Positions 27,347 to 36,074 of a DNA stretch of 36,074 nt are shown in pieces. Position 1 is the stretch's first letter, and each line of letters starts with the position of its first letter. Under the pieces are notes generated by a model, which saw only the letters and a program-made list of their open reading frames with translations, was not told the DNA's origin and made no database searches. This DNA is from JBKBKN01 sp046294625 (GTDB lineage Bacteria; Bacteroidota; Bacteroidia; M30B66): contig JBKBKN010000028.1 of assembly GCA_046294625.1 (NCBI GenBank), positions 1 to 36,074 of the forward strand, read 5' to 3'. A program made the translations under genes and the position numbers.

Positions 27347-28267
27347 TCAAAGGTTATTCATCAGGTAGATGTATGCTTTAACCATGTTCTCAAAATCTTT
27401 TTTATGTACGATTTCATCCGGTGTATGCACATTATTTTCTGGTGCACCGATAAAGCACCAGTCAATAGGATAAGGTGATTTTTGAATTTCTGTGCCATCA
27501 CTTCCGCCACTTCCTTCCACTTCGAGCTGATATGGAATTCCTGATTCACCCATTAATTCAATAATTTTATCTAAAAACCTTTTTCTTGGAATACCTTTAT
27601 CTCTCAGACTAATGGCAACGCCTTTTCCTTGCTGAACACCATCCGTAGCCCAAGTAATATCACAAATTAGCGCCTGTGTAATTTTATAGTTTTCCCAGAG
27701 CCACCTGCTCAGGTTTGCAGTTGAACCTCCGCCATGTTCTTCGTAGCAAGAGAATACGATTGCGCCATGTTCAATTTCATGAGCTACTAGCAAAGCAGCG
27801 AAAACACCCATTCGGTTATCAAGATAGCAGCTTTGAATTGAATTGTCCGTTTCTCTGAAATTGCAAACAAAACTAAGATTGGTGCCTCTGTCAATCTCTC
27901 GATGAAAGTTTACAACTGTTACACCAGAAGCATCATCGATTGCACAAACAATTTCGCCTTTGCTGTCTCGACCGTATAGCTTGATCCCCTTTTGGTTATT
28001 AGGGCTACCTATTTGCACTATTTCATTTTCATAGCGCACGGTGAAGCCGATATTATCCATATGAGCAAAAATAGCGGTAGATGCTTGTCCAAAAATCAGC
28101 ACAACGGCATCCTGCAATTCTCCGCCCGTAAAAAGTTGTGGTTTGGCTTTAAATGTATGCTGATAGCTTTTGATATATTGTATAACATATTCAGCTACAG
28201 GACCTTCATTTCCACTGCACGCGTTTATACTGCAAAGATCTTTTAGTATTTGATAATTAATTTTCAT
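27347..28267 (-). CDS. M42-family metallopeptidase (glutamyl aminopeptidase-like)
   Basis: 306 residues of the M28/M42 di-zinc fold. Likely ligands and catalytic residues are H69 and D71 (HMDNIGF), D150 (YLDNRMG), E176/E177 (CYEEHGGG), D203 (ICDITWATD), D257 (GGSDGTE) and H281 (NNVHTPDE). The set is complete, so it should be active as a cytosolic aminopeptidase trimming peptides. It is shorter than classic M42 enzymes (about 340-360), with a reduced inserted domain at about 75-145. The start overlaps the stop of the DUF4421 gene (ATGA), so the two are coupled. No signal peptide. Confidence 0.8.
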   Translation of the reverse strand: MKINYQILKDLCSINACSGNEGPVAEYVIQYIKSYQHTFKAKPQLFTGGELQDAVVLIFGQASTAIFAHMDNIGFTVRYENEIVQIGSPNNQKGIKLYGRDSKGEIVCAIDDASGVTVVNFHREIDRGTNLSFVCNFRETDNSIQSCYLDNRMGVFAALLVAHEIEHGAIVFSCYEEHGGGSTANLSRWLWENYKITQALICDITWATDGVQQGKGVAISLRDKGIPRKRFLDKIIELMGESGIPYQLEVEGSGGSDGTEIQKSPYPIDWCFIGAPENNVHTPDEIVHKKDFENMVKAYIYLMNNL

Positions 28268-29382
28268 GGGAAGTATCTATCCTCGATCATTTTAAATGTT
28301 TTGCGCATGCTTGGGGGGGCTGTGGCACGAATTCCAAAAAAAAGTCTGTTCCAACTATATGAATTTTGGACAATTCCACCAAAATTATCTGCTCCTGCGA
28401 AATTGATGTTTTGTGTAGAAAATCCAAAGTAAAAGTCGGGGTGATTGTATCCAATAATAAATCTAGTATCCACTTGACTTGTCCACTCAAACCCAGCTCT
28501 TCTCATGATATCATTTTCGAGTGTGAAAGCTCCATTTTGCGCTGCTAGCCCAGGCCAAACGGAAAGTGTCATGAAAAGATGATCTAGAATGACCAAGGTA
28601 TAGACATATCCAACGTTCACACCTATATTGAAGCCCCGAAAGGCTATCAGATCTGCATTTGGCGGAAATAAATAACCTATTTCCTGTGGTAAAAGCGACT
28701 TTTCACTTCTGCTTTTGAATCCGTTATACCTAAAGAAAACACCAAGAATAGGGGAGCCGGCACTTTTCTTTTGCAATTCTCCCTGCCAAAGTGCAGCTCT
28801 GTATGAAAAACGCTTTGCGTTAAATGCATACGTAGAGTTGGCAAAAAATGTGAACTTGTCAATATCAGGCCTTTTCATATAGCCATTCTGTTTAATGTTC
28901 CAGTCAGGGAATACCAAGTCTGGATTTTGAAGAAACAAACCGCGTGAATGAATAAAAAAAACATTAGACCAAATGGCTCTTCTGTTCACTCCGAATCGAA
29001 AAGCAAATTGCCGTGTTGCACCGCGTCTTTTAACACTTTCCTCGCTTCGAAGGGTTCGGAGATTTAAGTAGATGGATAGCCAACTATAGTCTATCGCTAA
29101 GCCGAAGTTACCCGGAATATTAGGTCGGTAGAGCAAACCAAAATCTTCACGTAAGGGATTGTTTAAGGTTAAATCGAAATTTCGCTGCTCAAGCTCTAAA
29201 GCAAAATTGACTTTTTCGAAATATTGAACAATGTAATTAGTGTCGGGATCAAAATCAATATCAAGCAGTTGTATGTTCTTCTTCGATTTTGCATCTTGAG
29301 TCTGCGCATTTAACAGAATAACATTCAGCAAAAGACATAGAGCTGTGGTTGTATGCAAATATGCCTTTACCGGACATTTCAT
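28264..29382 (-). CDS. DUF4421 family protein, probable outer-membrane beta-barrel
   Basis: 372 residues with a Sec signal peptide (1-26, ending LNAQ). The rest is rich in alternating aromatic/polar residues expected of a beta-barrel. DUF4421 hallmarks: an early YIVQYFEKVNFALELEQRNF, then LLYRPNIPGNFGLAIDYSWLSIYLNL (about 84-110). The last strand region ends in RLFFGIRATAP near the C-terminus. Function of the family is unknown. The stop overlaps the M42 peptidase start. The M43 pseudogene ends 9 bases upstream, so the three probably formed one transcript. Confidence 0.75.
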   Translation of the reverse strand: MKCPVKAYLHTTTALCLLLNVILLNAQTQDAKSKKNIQLLDIDFDPDTNYIVQYFEKVNFALELEQRNFDLTLNNPLREDFGLLYRPNIPGNFGLAIDYSWLSIYLNLRTLRSEESVKRRGATRQFAFRFGVNRRAIWSNVFFIHSRGLFLQNPDLVFPDWNIKQNGYMKRPDIDKFTFFANSTYAFNAKRFSYRAALWQGELQKKSAGSPILGVFFRYNGFKSRSEKSLLPQEIGYLFPPNADLIAFRGFNIGVNVGYVYTLVILDHLFMTLSVWPGLAAQNGAFTLENDIMRRAGFEWTSQVDTRFIIGYNHPDFYFGFSTQNINFAGADNFGGIVQNSYSWNRLFFGIRATAPPSMRKTFKMIEDRYFP

Positions 29383-29391
29383 ACCACAAAA

Positions 29392-31649
29392 TTACTGCAC
29401 AATTATGATTCTTTGAGTGAAAATTTTATTTTTGATTTTTATCTTAATCACATACAATCCGATACTCACACCCATTTTGTGAATATTTAGGGTGTGTTGG
29501 CTGGGCGCAATTCCTGATTTTGAGAAAACAGATCGGCCTGCCAAATCCAAAATCTCAATATCAAAATCTATTGAACTATTCCAGTGAACAAAGATTTTGT
29601 CACTTGCCAGATTTGGGTAGATGCTGAAATTTTTATTTTCTGCTTTTAATTCATCCATATTTAAACTGATAAATTGAAAAGGGGCTGAGAATGCTGAGCA
29701 ACTGCCATAATTGACTTCAACGGTATAAACTCCATTCTGATCGGGTGTATAAACCTGTGCATTAGCTCCTGGAATGAGAGAACCGTTGAGATACCATTGA
29801 TTATTATTAGACGCACTGGATACCAGCAGCTCTCCTTGTTCAGTGATATTGGGAATCGGTGGCGGCGCAACTACACTTACGGCATTATTGTTGGTTTGTG
29901 TTGCTGGTTGGGCAAAACATTGATTATTTACCGATAGTGTTGCGCCATAATAACCCTGATTCATGTAGGTAATCACCGGACTAGAAGCTGTGGATGTGGG
30001 CGGACTGCCTCCGGGAAATGACCAAGAGTAATTTTCAACTCCGGAAGCATTCGTAATTTGAAAAGTTACGGTTTCTCCTTCGCAAATAGATGAAGGTAGC
30101 GCAGTGAAAACAGCCGAAGGTTGCGGAGCGGTTAAAACTGCTGAAATGGCATAATTAACGCTAATTTGCCAACTTTGAGTGTAGGTATAGGGAAACCAGG
30201 AGTTATTAGAAAATTGCTCCCATGCTGTATTCGGATTTGCATCGCCGAAAGTGTAAGTCACTAGAGAAATTGTTGCGTTGGCAGCCTGTGGCACATCGTA
30301 TCCTAAATAAAAATTTCCATTGACAGCCACGGGATTCGGAAAGTTTAATGCAATGTAAGATTGTGCACTTACAGCTTGAGCAATAGCACTGATGGGGGCG
30401 GTGGTTTGCGCGAGCACGGTGCCTGGTGCTCCTCCTGGCCCATTGCTGTTCCAGGCTTTAATGGTTATTGGTAAACTTGTATTAGATGATTGGGCTATGC
30501 CAAAATAAAACAATCCACCCGCTAAAAGTGAACTGCTGGATATTGTAAATCTATCGGCTTTCGCTCTGTCGTTGTATGTATTTGTTCCCGCCACATAACC
30601 TTGGTCTACATCAAAGTATAATACAGGAGTGCCGGGAAAAGGGAATCGCAAGGTATCGCCACAGGTAGTTACTGGGGGCTCCACAATCGCCGAACAACCT
30701 TGAGAATTGAGCATCGCAGCGCGCGCCCCGCCAGTTATAAATAATGCTCTGGCACGTTGTTTTTGTCCATTGGTGAACATTTTCAAGCAATTGTCATCTC
30801 CATAATCCATGTAATTCATAAACATATCTCCACCGTTGTTGCATGAAGGTGAAGGATGAGTTTTACAACCATAATTTGGCGATTGTTGCACAGGAGTATC
30901 ATTTACCAAGTCGCTTGCAGTACAATTGTTTTGATCGCCCCAAATGTGACGAAGATTCAACCAGTGGCCAATTTCATGTGTAAGTGTGTGTCCGCGATCA
31001 TAAGGGCCGGGAAAGTTATTGTGAGGTGGCCGTCCTATCGATAGATGCAGCACTACTACCCCATCTGTGTTGGCATTGCCTCAAGGAAATTGCGCATAAC
31101 CAAGCTGGTTATTCCCAAGATTACAAATCCATACGTTTAAATATTGATTTGTGGGCCATGCATTAATTCCACCTTGACTGGTAAATTTCATTGCATTGTT
31201 GGTACTAAAATTTGTTACAGTGGTCTGTGTTCGTGTGATTCCTGTTGTGGGATTACCTTGCGGATCGCTCGTGGCGAGGCAGAATTCAATTTCAAAATCA
31301 CCTGCCACTCCATGGAAAATAGCCGAAGTAGTTGGAAAATCTGCACTGAGCTTTCGGAAATCTTCATTAAGAATATCCAGTTGAGACTGCACCATTGCAT
31401 CAGAGATATTCTCTGCGTGGTTCGATACACTACATGAAATACAATCGGGATTCTAATAATATTCCTATCAACAGCTGCCTGACCGGACTCGATATATTAT
31501 TGTGTGAAAAGTTCAATTTGATTAAGTTGGTTTTCAATCTGAGGATACAGGCTTTTTTGCATTTCAAAATACTGCATTGTGCCGCAATGTTCCTGAGCTG
31601 AAAGCTGAATGAAAAAAATAATGGTAATAGTGGTAATGAGCTTTTTCAT
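29392..31649 (-). pseudogene. Broken secreted M43 (pappalysin-like) metalloprotease with T9SS domain
   Basis: Reading from ATG 31649, a signal peptide (MKKLITTITIIFFIQLSAQ) and pro-region run to a TAA at 31499-31497. The same frame continues with RIPIVFHVVYRT, which is the normal M43 start of the mature domain. Near 31415 one base is missing (ACGCAGAG where ACGGCAGAG would fit), and the frame shifts to NISDAMVQSQLDILNEDFR. This runs to YAQFP and a TGA at 31083-31081. The frame then continues through GNANTDGVVV and the intact zinc site HEIGHWLNLRH (HEIGH codons at 30978-30964). Downstream are a beta domain, a PKD domain (YSWSFPGGSPPTST) and a C-terminal T9SS sorting domain. Three lesions exclude a functional full-length protease; the 553-residue 3' part has no signal peptide. 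Confidence 0.85.
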
Positions 31650-31752
31650 GCCTTGAATAAAAAGATTAAGATCCCTAATGTAACTAATGGAATTAAATCT
31701 CATGCTCACATAACACAGAATTTCTAATAAAATAAATGTATATGGCAAACAG

Positions 31753-32361
31753 CTATTCGCCGTTTTCTTTTTCAAAACCATCGAGCAGGGCATTGATTTC
31801 CCTTAAACTCCTGCCAAATGCAATTTTATTTAAGTATTTAGCCAGATAATAACAAAGTGGTGTAAAGACGATAATTAAGACACCCAATAGCACCCATGTG
31901 AAAGAGTTGTTGAAAGCATGCATGCCATTTTGTTGATAGAGCGCCATGAGAAAACCGGACACAATGGCGATGGGATAAAAGAATATGGCTATGAATTCTT
32001 GCATGCGCAACATTTGGGTAATTCCATCAAATACGCTTTTAAGGTGCACCTTCACTTGATCATCGGTCTTTATTTTGCCTAGATATTTGCGATAAGCAGC
32101 GATAGTTTGAAACGTAATCAAAATATAACCGATGATTAATACACCGGTGAATAGCCTTAACCATAGACCATCAAGCAGTATAAACAGCACGATGAACATT
32201 ATGGTAAAAACAATGGCAAGGATTAGATTAGCCTGAAAATTACGTTTGAGTTTTTTCAAGGGACTTTCCGATGCATTTTTCAAATGCAGCTGGGATGCAT
32301 TGATTTCAGGAATGGGGTCATCGTCCTTGCGTGATTGCCATAATTTATTGAGTTCGTCCAT
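31753..32361 (-). CDS. Membrane protein downstream of ECF sigma factor, possible anti-sigma
   Basis: 202 residues from ATG 32361; a GTG at 32367 is an alternative start. The N-terminal 45 residues are soluble, beginning MDELNKLWQSRKDDD, and are followed by four hydrophobic helices (about 45-66, 69-88, 120-142, 154-176) and a soluble C-terminal tail. The gene overlaps the sigma factor 3' end by 17 bases. Coupling of this kind is typical of a sigma/anti-sigma pair. The short cytosolic N-terminus would be the sigma-binding part, but no zinc-binding HxxxCxxC anti-sigma motif is present. The function is inferred from position only. Confidence 0.6.
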   Translation of the reverse strand: MDELNKLWQSRKDDDPIPEINASQLHLKNASESPLKKLKRNFQANLILAIVFTIMFIVLFILLDGLWLRLFTGVLIIGYILITFQTIAAYRKYLGKIKTDDQVKVHLKSVFDGITQMLRMQEFIAIFFYPIAIVSGFLMALYQQNGMHAFNNSFTWVLLGVLIIVFTPLCYYLAKYLNKIAFGRSLREINALLDGFEKENGE

Positions 32362-32836
32362 TTGCACTAAAAATTAATGATTTTATTTTTTCCTTGGAGC
32401 GATGAAGCTTTACCGCTACATGGTTAATTGAAATGCCGGCTATCTCCGAAATTTCAGGATTTTCATAGCCTTCAAGATGAAGACTTATGATCATCTTGTT
32501 AATCGGGTCAAGCATTTTTATTGCTCTGTAAAGCAATTCAGCTTTTTCATTTTCTTCCGGCATTGTAGGCGTTTCTATACTTTGTTCAGCTTCATCGCGT
32601 CGTTTTTGCTTTTTGATTGCTGTAAGCGCGGTATTTAAACTAACCTTATATAGCCAGGTGGAAAATTTAGCATCGCCCCTGAAATTATGAAAACCTGCAA
32701 AGGCTTGTGCAATAATCTCCTGAACAATATCTTTTCGATCTTCATCATCATCCACATAGAGATTGACCACTTTGTGAATAATAGCGCGGTTTTCGTTGAT
32801 GAGTTTCAGAAATACTGCTTGCTGCTCCGCTTCCAA
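32345..32836 (-). CDS. ECF-type RNA polymerase sigma factor
   Basis: 163 residues. Region 2 (about 12-75) contains DEDRKDIVQEIIAQAFAGFHNFRG and FSTWLYKVSLNTAL, the -10 binding and melting part. Region 4 (about 105-155) has the HTH ENPEISEIAGISINHVAVKLHRSKEKIK for the -35 box. No region 3 or 1.1, as in ECF sigmas. The start is TTG at 32836; no ATG lies in frame upstream, although the frame is open for at least another 15 codons. Divergent from the methyltransferase gene with 127 bases between. Probably controls its own operon and other genes in response to an envelope signal. Confidence 0.88.
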   Translation of the reverse strand: MEAEQQAVFLKLINENRAIIHKVVNLYVDDDEDRKDIVQEIIAQAFAGFHNFRGDAKFSTWLYKVSLNTALTAIKKQKRRDEAEQSIETPTMPEENEKAELLYRAIKMLDPINKMIISLHLEGYENPEISEIAGISINHVAVKLHRSKEKIKSLIFSANGRTQ

Positions 32837-32963
32837 TTGCTCTATATTGTTTAATGGAATAAGTGCTGAAAATTGGGGAGAAATTACTCGCTTCCGAATA
32901 ATTTTTTGTTTTTTAATTCATCCCTACAATTGGTTTATTTTAGCCGCTCAAATCGAATAAAGC

Positions 32964-33674
32964 ATGGCTGAAAACAAAGATGTTGAACAATTTTATGATG
33001 GATTCTCTCGAAGACAAAATAAAATTGGTATAAATATTCGGCACTACGCTATAGTAAATAAATTAGTGAAGTTCGGCTTAAAGGAAAATTCTACATTACT
33101 TGAAGCAGGTTGTGGTGTGGGGACGATTACACAGCTTCTTGCAAAAAAGATTAAATCCGGCTCCATCACAGCTTTTGATATCAGCCAGGAAGGGGTAGAA
33201 ATTACAAAGTCCAGAGTGAAAGACAAGGCAAATATTCAAGTACTTAAATCTGATTTATTGGGTTTCAGTACAAATCAAAAGTTTGATTTTATTCTATTTG
33301 CCGATGTGTTGGAACACATACCATCAGAAGAATTGAAGGCGACTATTGAGCATATACTCAAGTTTACAAAATCAAATTCAAGTATTGTAATCAATATTCC
33401 CGACCCGGCTATGAATGATTACTTACGAATGCATCGTCCGGATAAATTACAAATCATTGATAACTCTGTTTATGTGGAAGATTTAATTCGCGCCTTCGAT
33501 AGTAGTGATTTTAAGCTTGTATTTTTTGAACAGTATGCATTGCATCATCATGAATCAGATTATAATTTTATGGTATTTCGACAAAGACCATCTTATGAGA
33601 ACATGCGCGATCAAAAGCCATTATCCATCATATTAGCCAAAACTGTTCAACGACTGAAATATCTATTTTCCTGA
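32964..33674 (+). CDS. Class I SAM-dependent methyltransferase
   Basis: 236 residues. SAM-binding motif I is LLEAGCGVGTIT (45-56), with the acidic end of strand 2 at D72 (FDIS). Motif post-II lies at LKSDLLGF and motif IV-like at FDFILFADVLEHI, as in UbiG/Methyltransf_23 enzymes. Substrate not evident. A single base separates its stop from the GTG of the glycosyltransferase, so the two are translationally coupled and probably modify the same glycan or glycolipid. An O-methyl cap on a sugar is a reasonable guess. Confidence 0.8.
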   Translation: MAENKDVEQFYDGFSRRQNKIGINIRHYAIVNKLVKFGLKENSTLLEAGCGVGTITQLLAKKIKSGSITAFDISQEGVEITKSRVKDKANIQVLKSDLLGFSTNQKFDFILFADVLEHIPSEELKATIEHILKFTKSNSSIVINIPDPAMNDYLRMHRPDKLQIIDNSVYVEDLIRAFDSSDFKLVFFEQYALHHHESDYNFMVFRQRPSYENMRDQKPLSIILAKTVQRLKYLFS

Positions 33675-33675
33675 A

Positions 33676-34737
33676 GTGGAAACGTTCACTAAAGTGCAGC
33701 ACATTCTATATTTCTATCCGCATCTTTCTACTTTTATTGATCGAGATATTAAAATGCTTCGCTCAGTATATTCTGTGTTGCCTTTTGAGTTTCGCTCCAA
33801 ACCCAAATGGAGGATCCTATTTGAATTTATTCGGCAAGCCCTATTTATCCTTTCGAATGTTAAGCGAAATCAGGTTTGGATTTGTCATTTCGCAGGCCAT
33901 TCATCATTGCTGCCGGCCTTATTGGGAAAAATACTAGGAAGACGCTGTTTGATTATTGTTGCCGGAACGGATGCGGCAAGGTTTCCATCTATAAACTATG
34001 GCAATTTTAACCGAAAACTTTTGGCATGGAGTACTTCAAAATCATTAGCGTGGTGTTCCATGATTCTGCCAGTGCACAAAAGCTTGGTTTATCAGAAATA
34101 TGAATATGATGCTACAGGTGCACCAGCTCAAGGATACAGTCATTTTGCTCCTAAGACTAAAAAGGTGCCTTACTTGCCGATACCATATGGATATGATGTT
34201 GAATTTTTTAAGCCGGATGAGCGAATTGAGCGAATTCCAAGCTCTTTCGTAACGATAGGAATATTAGACGAAAAAAACGTTTTTTTTAGAAAGGGAATGG
34301 ATTTGGTAATTGAACTAGCAAGGTTAAAGCCTGATGCTGTTTTTACAATTGTGGGTGGGGGAAGTACTCATATTGCTTTGCCTGAAAATGTGAAGTTGTT
34401 GCCCAAGTGTAAGCCTGAAGAAATCGTACAGATATTGTCTTCACATACTTTTTATCTTCAATTATCATTAATGGAAGGTTTTCCGAACGCTCTGGCAGAA
34501 GCCATGCTATGCGGTTGTATTCCAATAGGATCCAATGTTTCGGGAATACCGCATATCATTGGTGATTGTGGGATTATCATCGACAAAAAAGAACTGAATC
34601 TATTAAATGAAAGCATAAATACATTTGTTAGAATTAATGACTTAGCGGCATATTCAAATAAAGCTAGGTTAAGAATTTCGTCGAATTTCACTGAAAAACA
34701 TAGACTACACCTGTTAAAGTCGTCCATTGAATCATAG
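33676..34737 (+). CDS. Glycosyltransferase family 4 (GT-B fold)
   Basis: 353 residues. An N-terminal Rossmann domain with a HFAGHSSLLPALLGKILGRR stretch (71-90) leads to a C-terminal GT4 domain. The latter has the nucleotide-binding GFP motif and the retaining E-x7-E pair, E267 and E275 in MEGFPNALAEAM, followed by GCIPIGSNVSGIPHII. It transfers a sugar from a nucleotide donor onto a surface polysaccharide or lipid acceptor, presumably at the cytosolic face of the membrane. The start is GTG, one base after the methyltransferase stop; no ATG precedes HILYFYPHLS, which is the first conserved strand. Donor and acceptor unknown. Confidence 0.85.
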   Translation: METFTKVQHILYFYPHLSTFIDRDIKMLRSVYSVLPFEFRSKPKWRILFEFIRQALFILSNVKRNQVWICHFAGHSSLLPALLGKILGRRCLIIVAGTDAARFPSINYGNFNRKLLAWSTSKSLAWCSMILPVHKSLVYQKYEYDATGAPAQGYSHFAPKTKKVPYLPIPYGYDVEFFKPDERIERIPSSFVTIGILDEKNVFFRKGMDLVIELARLKPDAVFTIVGGGSTHIALPENVKLLPKCKPEEIVQILSSHTFYLQLSLMEGFPNALAEAMLCGCIPIGSNVSGIPHIIGDCGIIIDKKELNLLNESINTFVRINDLAAYSNKARLRISSNFTEKHRLHLLKSSIES

Positions 34738-35100
34738 CAAAAACATAGATATTCAGAAAAAAAATTTCACTTAAATTGCTTTTGGCGTATTAAGATCATG
34801 AATCCATGTGGTTCGATTGTTGATCAATCTGTATTAATACGAAACTCAGATTGCAGCCCCACTTACCCTTAAAATATGGTAAACCTTCCAATTGGCTTTT
34901 ATTGAATTGAAATAGAAACAGATAGGGGATTGTCTATTCAAAAAGTCATCAAAAACTTAACCTTTCGGTCATTTGAATCTGTTTCATATATCCGAATGAA
35001 AATTTTGCTTTTACATAATTGCGATGAAAAACTAGAGCGTTGTTGCTTTTCATGCATTAATCCCGTTATCTTTGATGAATAAATTTATACCACCTTACAC
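34738..35100. other. Intergenic stretch before the right-edge surface-protein gene
   Basis: AT-rich, no open frame of note, no tRNA and no clear terminator hairpin. It contains a promoter-like element at 35043-35074 but nothing else that I can support. Confidence 0.5.
35043..35074 (+). promoter_or_regulatory. Promoter upstream of the right-edge pseudogene
   Basis: TTG at 35043-35045, 21-base spacer, then TATCTTTG at 35067-35074, an exact TANNTTTG -7 match. It lies 26 bases before the TTA AAA AAG codons that open the signal-peptide-like sequence. The regulatory region therefore looks intact although the coding region is not. Confidence 0.45.
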
Positions 35101-36074
35101 TTAAAAAAGTTTTATACGATTGTTTTCGCTGAATTCTTAAGCAGTGCTGCCATGCTCCATGCGCGGTCCATTCCCGGGCTCAACTCAGATTATTGTTTAA
35201 ATGACAACACGGTTTTTTTAACTTTTGATTTTCCTTCGGCCAACTTATCAGGCCCTGGAGTTAGCCCTGCCGATGGTGGCTTCTTCTTCAGTCCATTTTA
35301 GGCAGGAGTTGGCATTCATAACATTACACTTGTTTATTTTAGCAATTCATCCACCAGCCCTATTACCATCACCCAACAGGTGAAAGTGAATGCCCATACT
35401 GCTATTCCTACTATTTCTCCTTCAGGTGCAGTAACCATTAATCAGGGACAAAACATCACGCTTACTTCTACTGCTGAAAATGGAAATACCTGGATTCCCA
35501 CAGACGAAACTACACAGTCAATCTCTGTATCAATTGCCGGACAATATCGGGTGAGCGTTACAAACTCAGAAGGTTGCTCATCTATGTCACTCAGAACTAC
35601 TGTAGTGGTTAATCCTGTAGTGATTGATACTCCACCACCACCAACCGAATCTTGCAATGCAATTGCCGTAGTCAGTTATTTTCCAGGTAAGCAAAACAAT
35701 GGGAGCGATATTCCTGAAGCATTCAACAATCCGGAGAATGCCTTAGGCGAACCTCAAAACAGTGATGAGGCTGTGCCTGATGCACAGGCTAATTATGTTT
35801 CTTTGGGCTTTGGCGGTTCTATTACTTTAAAAATGTCTGGTAACATCAAGAATGGCGAAGGCAGTGATATCAAAGTAGTGGAAACCACTTACAGTAACAT
35901 GTCAGGTAATTGTAATCGCTATCCTGAAAGAGTAAAAGCTTTTGCATCTCAGGATGGTTGCAATTGGGTATATCTTGGCGAAGGATGTCAGGATGCAGAA
36001 TTTGATCTTGGTCCACTTAATTGGGCTCGCTTTATTCGTTTGGTAGATTCAAGCCCCATCACAGCTGCATTTAA
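35101..36074 (+). pseudogene. Secreted surface protein with lost start and in-frame TAG (continues beyond window)
   Basis: One frame reads as a surface protein from 35101 to the window end, interrupted once by TAG at 35299-35301. It opens with LKKFYTIVFAEFLSSAAMLHA, a signal peptide in which the first codon is TTA, not a start codon (TTG or ATG expected). Then comes a beta domain broken at FFFSPF*AGVGIHNITLVYF, where relatives have Pro-any-Ala-Gly-Val-Gly-x-His, so CAG to TAG is the simplest change. A second domain follows (ISVSIAGQYRVSVTNSEGCS), a TPPPPTES linker, then a region with SLGFGGSITLKM and VKAFASQDGCNWVYLGEGC typical of Bacteroidota T9SS cargo. The C-terminus lies outside. The longest remaining start, ATG 35152, would give only 49 residues. 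Confidence 0.75.

Noticed and set aside
29392..36074. Stop-codon reassignment or programmed readthrough
   Set aside because: All three stop codons interrupt frames, together with a frameshift, while the same stops end many normal genes in the window. Pseudogenes are simpler.
1..36074. tRNA or rRNA genes in the gaps
   Set aside because: No cloverleaf-like sequence or T-loop GTTCRANYC pattern seen in the intergenic stretches read by eye.

Overview
The window (about 36 kb, AT-rich) looks like the chromosome of a Bacteroidota bacterium. This rests on four things: an alternative complex III (actABCDEF) operon leading into coxB-coxA; secreted proteins with C-terminal type IX secretion (T9SS) sorting domains; lineage-typical families (DUF4421, DUF3341, LRR/DUF11-like surface proteins, a PIF1-like helicase with a C-terminal HTH); and TANNTTTG-type -7 promoter elements. 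I cannot name the genus. There is no sign of phage, transposon, CRISPR or a defence island.

Left part (1-8196, + strand): a front-end-type fatty acid desaturase; a translationally coupled trio of GT25 glycosyltransferase, MsbA-like ABC exporter and an unrecognised 189-residue protein; then a 1094-residue secreted leucine-rich-repeat protein. That protein carries sixteen LRR units in strict 20-residue (60-base) register, with a ladder of 15 cysteines, and ends in a T9SS sorting domain.

Middle-left (8395-15914, - strand): polA, then after an 830-base gap with no intact gene, a PIF1-like helicase followed by fabH and an acpH-like ACP phosphodiesterase. The last two overlap by ATGA and form an acyl-carrier-protein module.

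Centre (16177-27277, + strand): a respiratory operon. ActA-F oxidise menaquinol and pass electrons through c hemes to the CuA site of CoxB and the heme a/CuB centre of CoxA. The ActA here has six CXXCH motifs. The operon ends at a strong terminator that can work in both directions. No coxC, coxD or heme-copper assembly gene lies in the window.

Right part (27347-36074): on the - strand, an ECF sigma factor with an overlapping membrane-protein gene, a broken M43 metalloprotease gene, a DUF4421 outer-membrane-type protein and an M42-family peptidase; on the + strand, a SAM methyltransferase and a GT4 glycosyltransferase. At the right edge a secreted surface-protein gene has lost its start and carries an in-frame TAG.

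The most notable observations are the LRR cysteine ladder, the M43 pseudogene (TAA, a -1 frameshift and TGA in one otherwise conserved protein), the second broken secreted-protein gene at the right edge, the six-heme ActA, and the coupling of FabH with AcpH. I did not find a convincing wholly new system.
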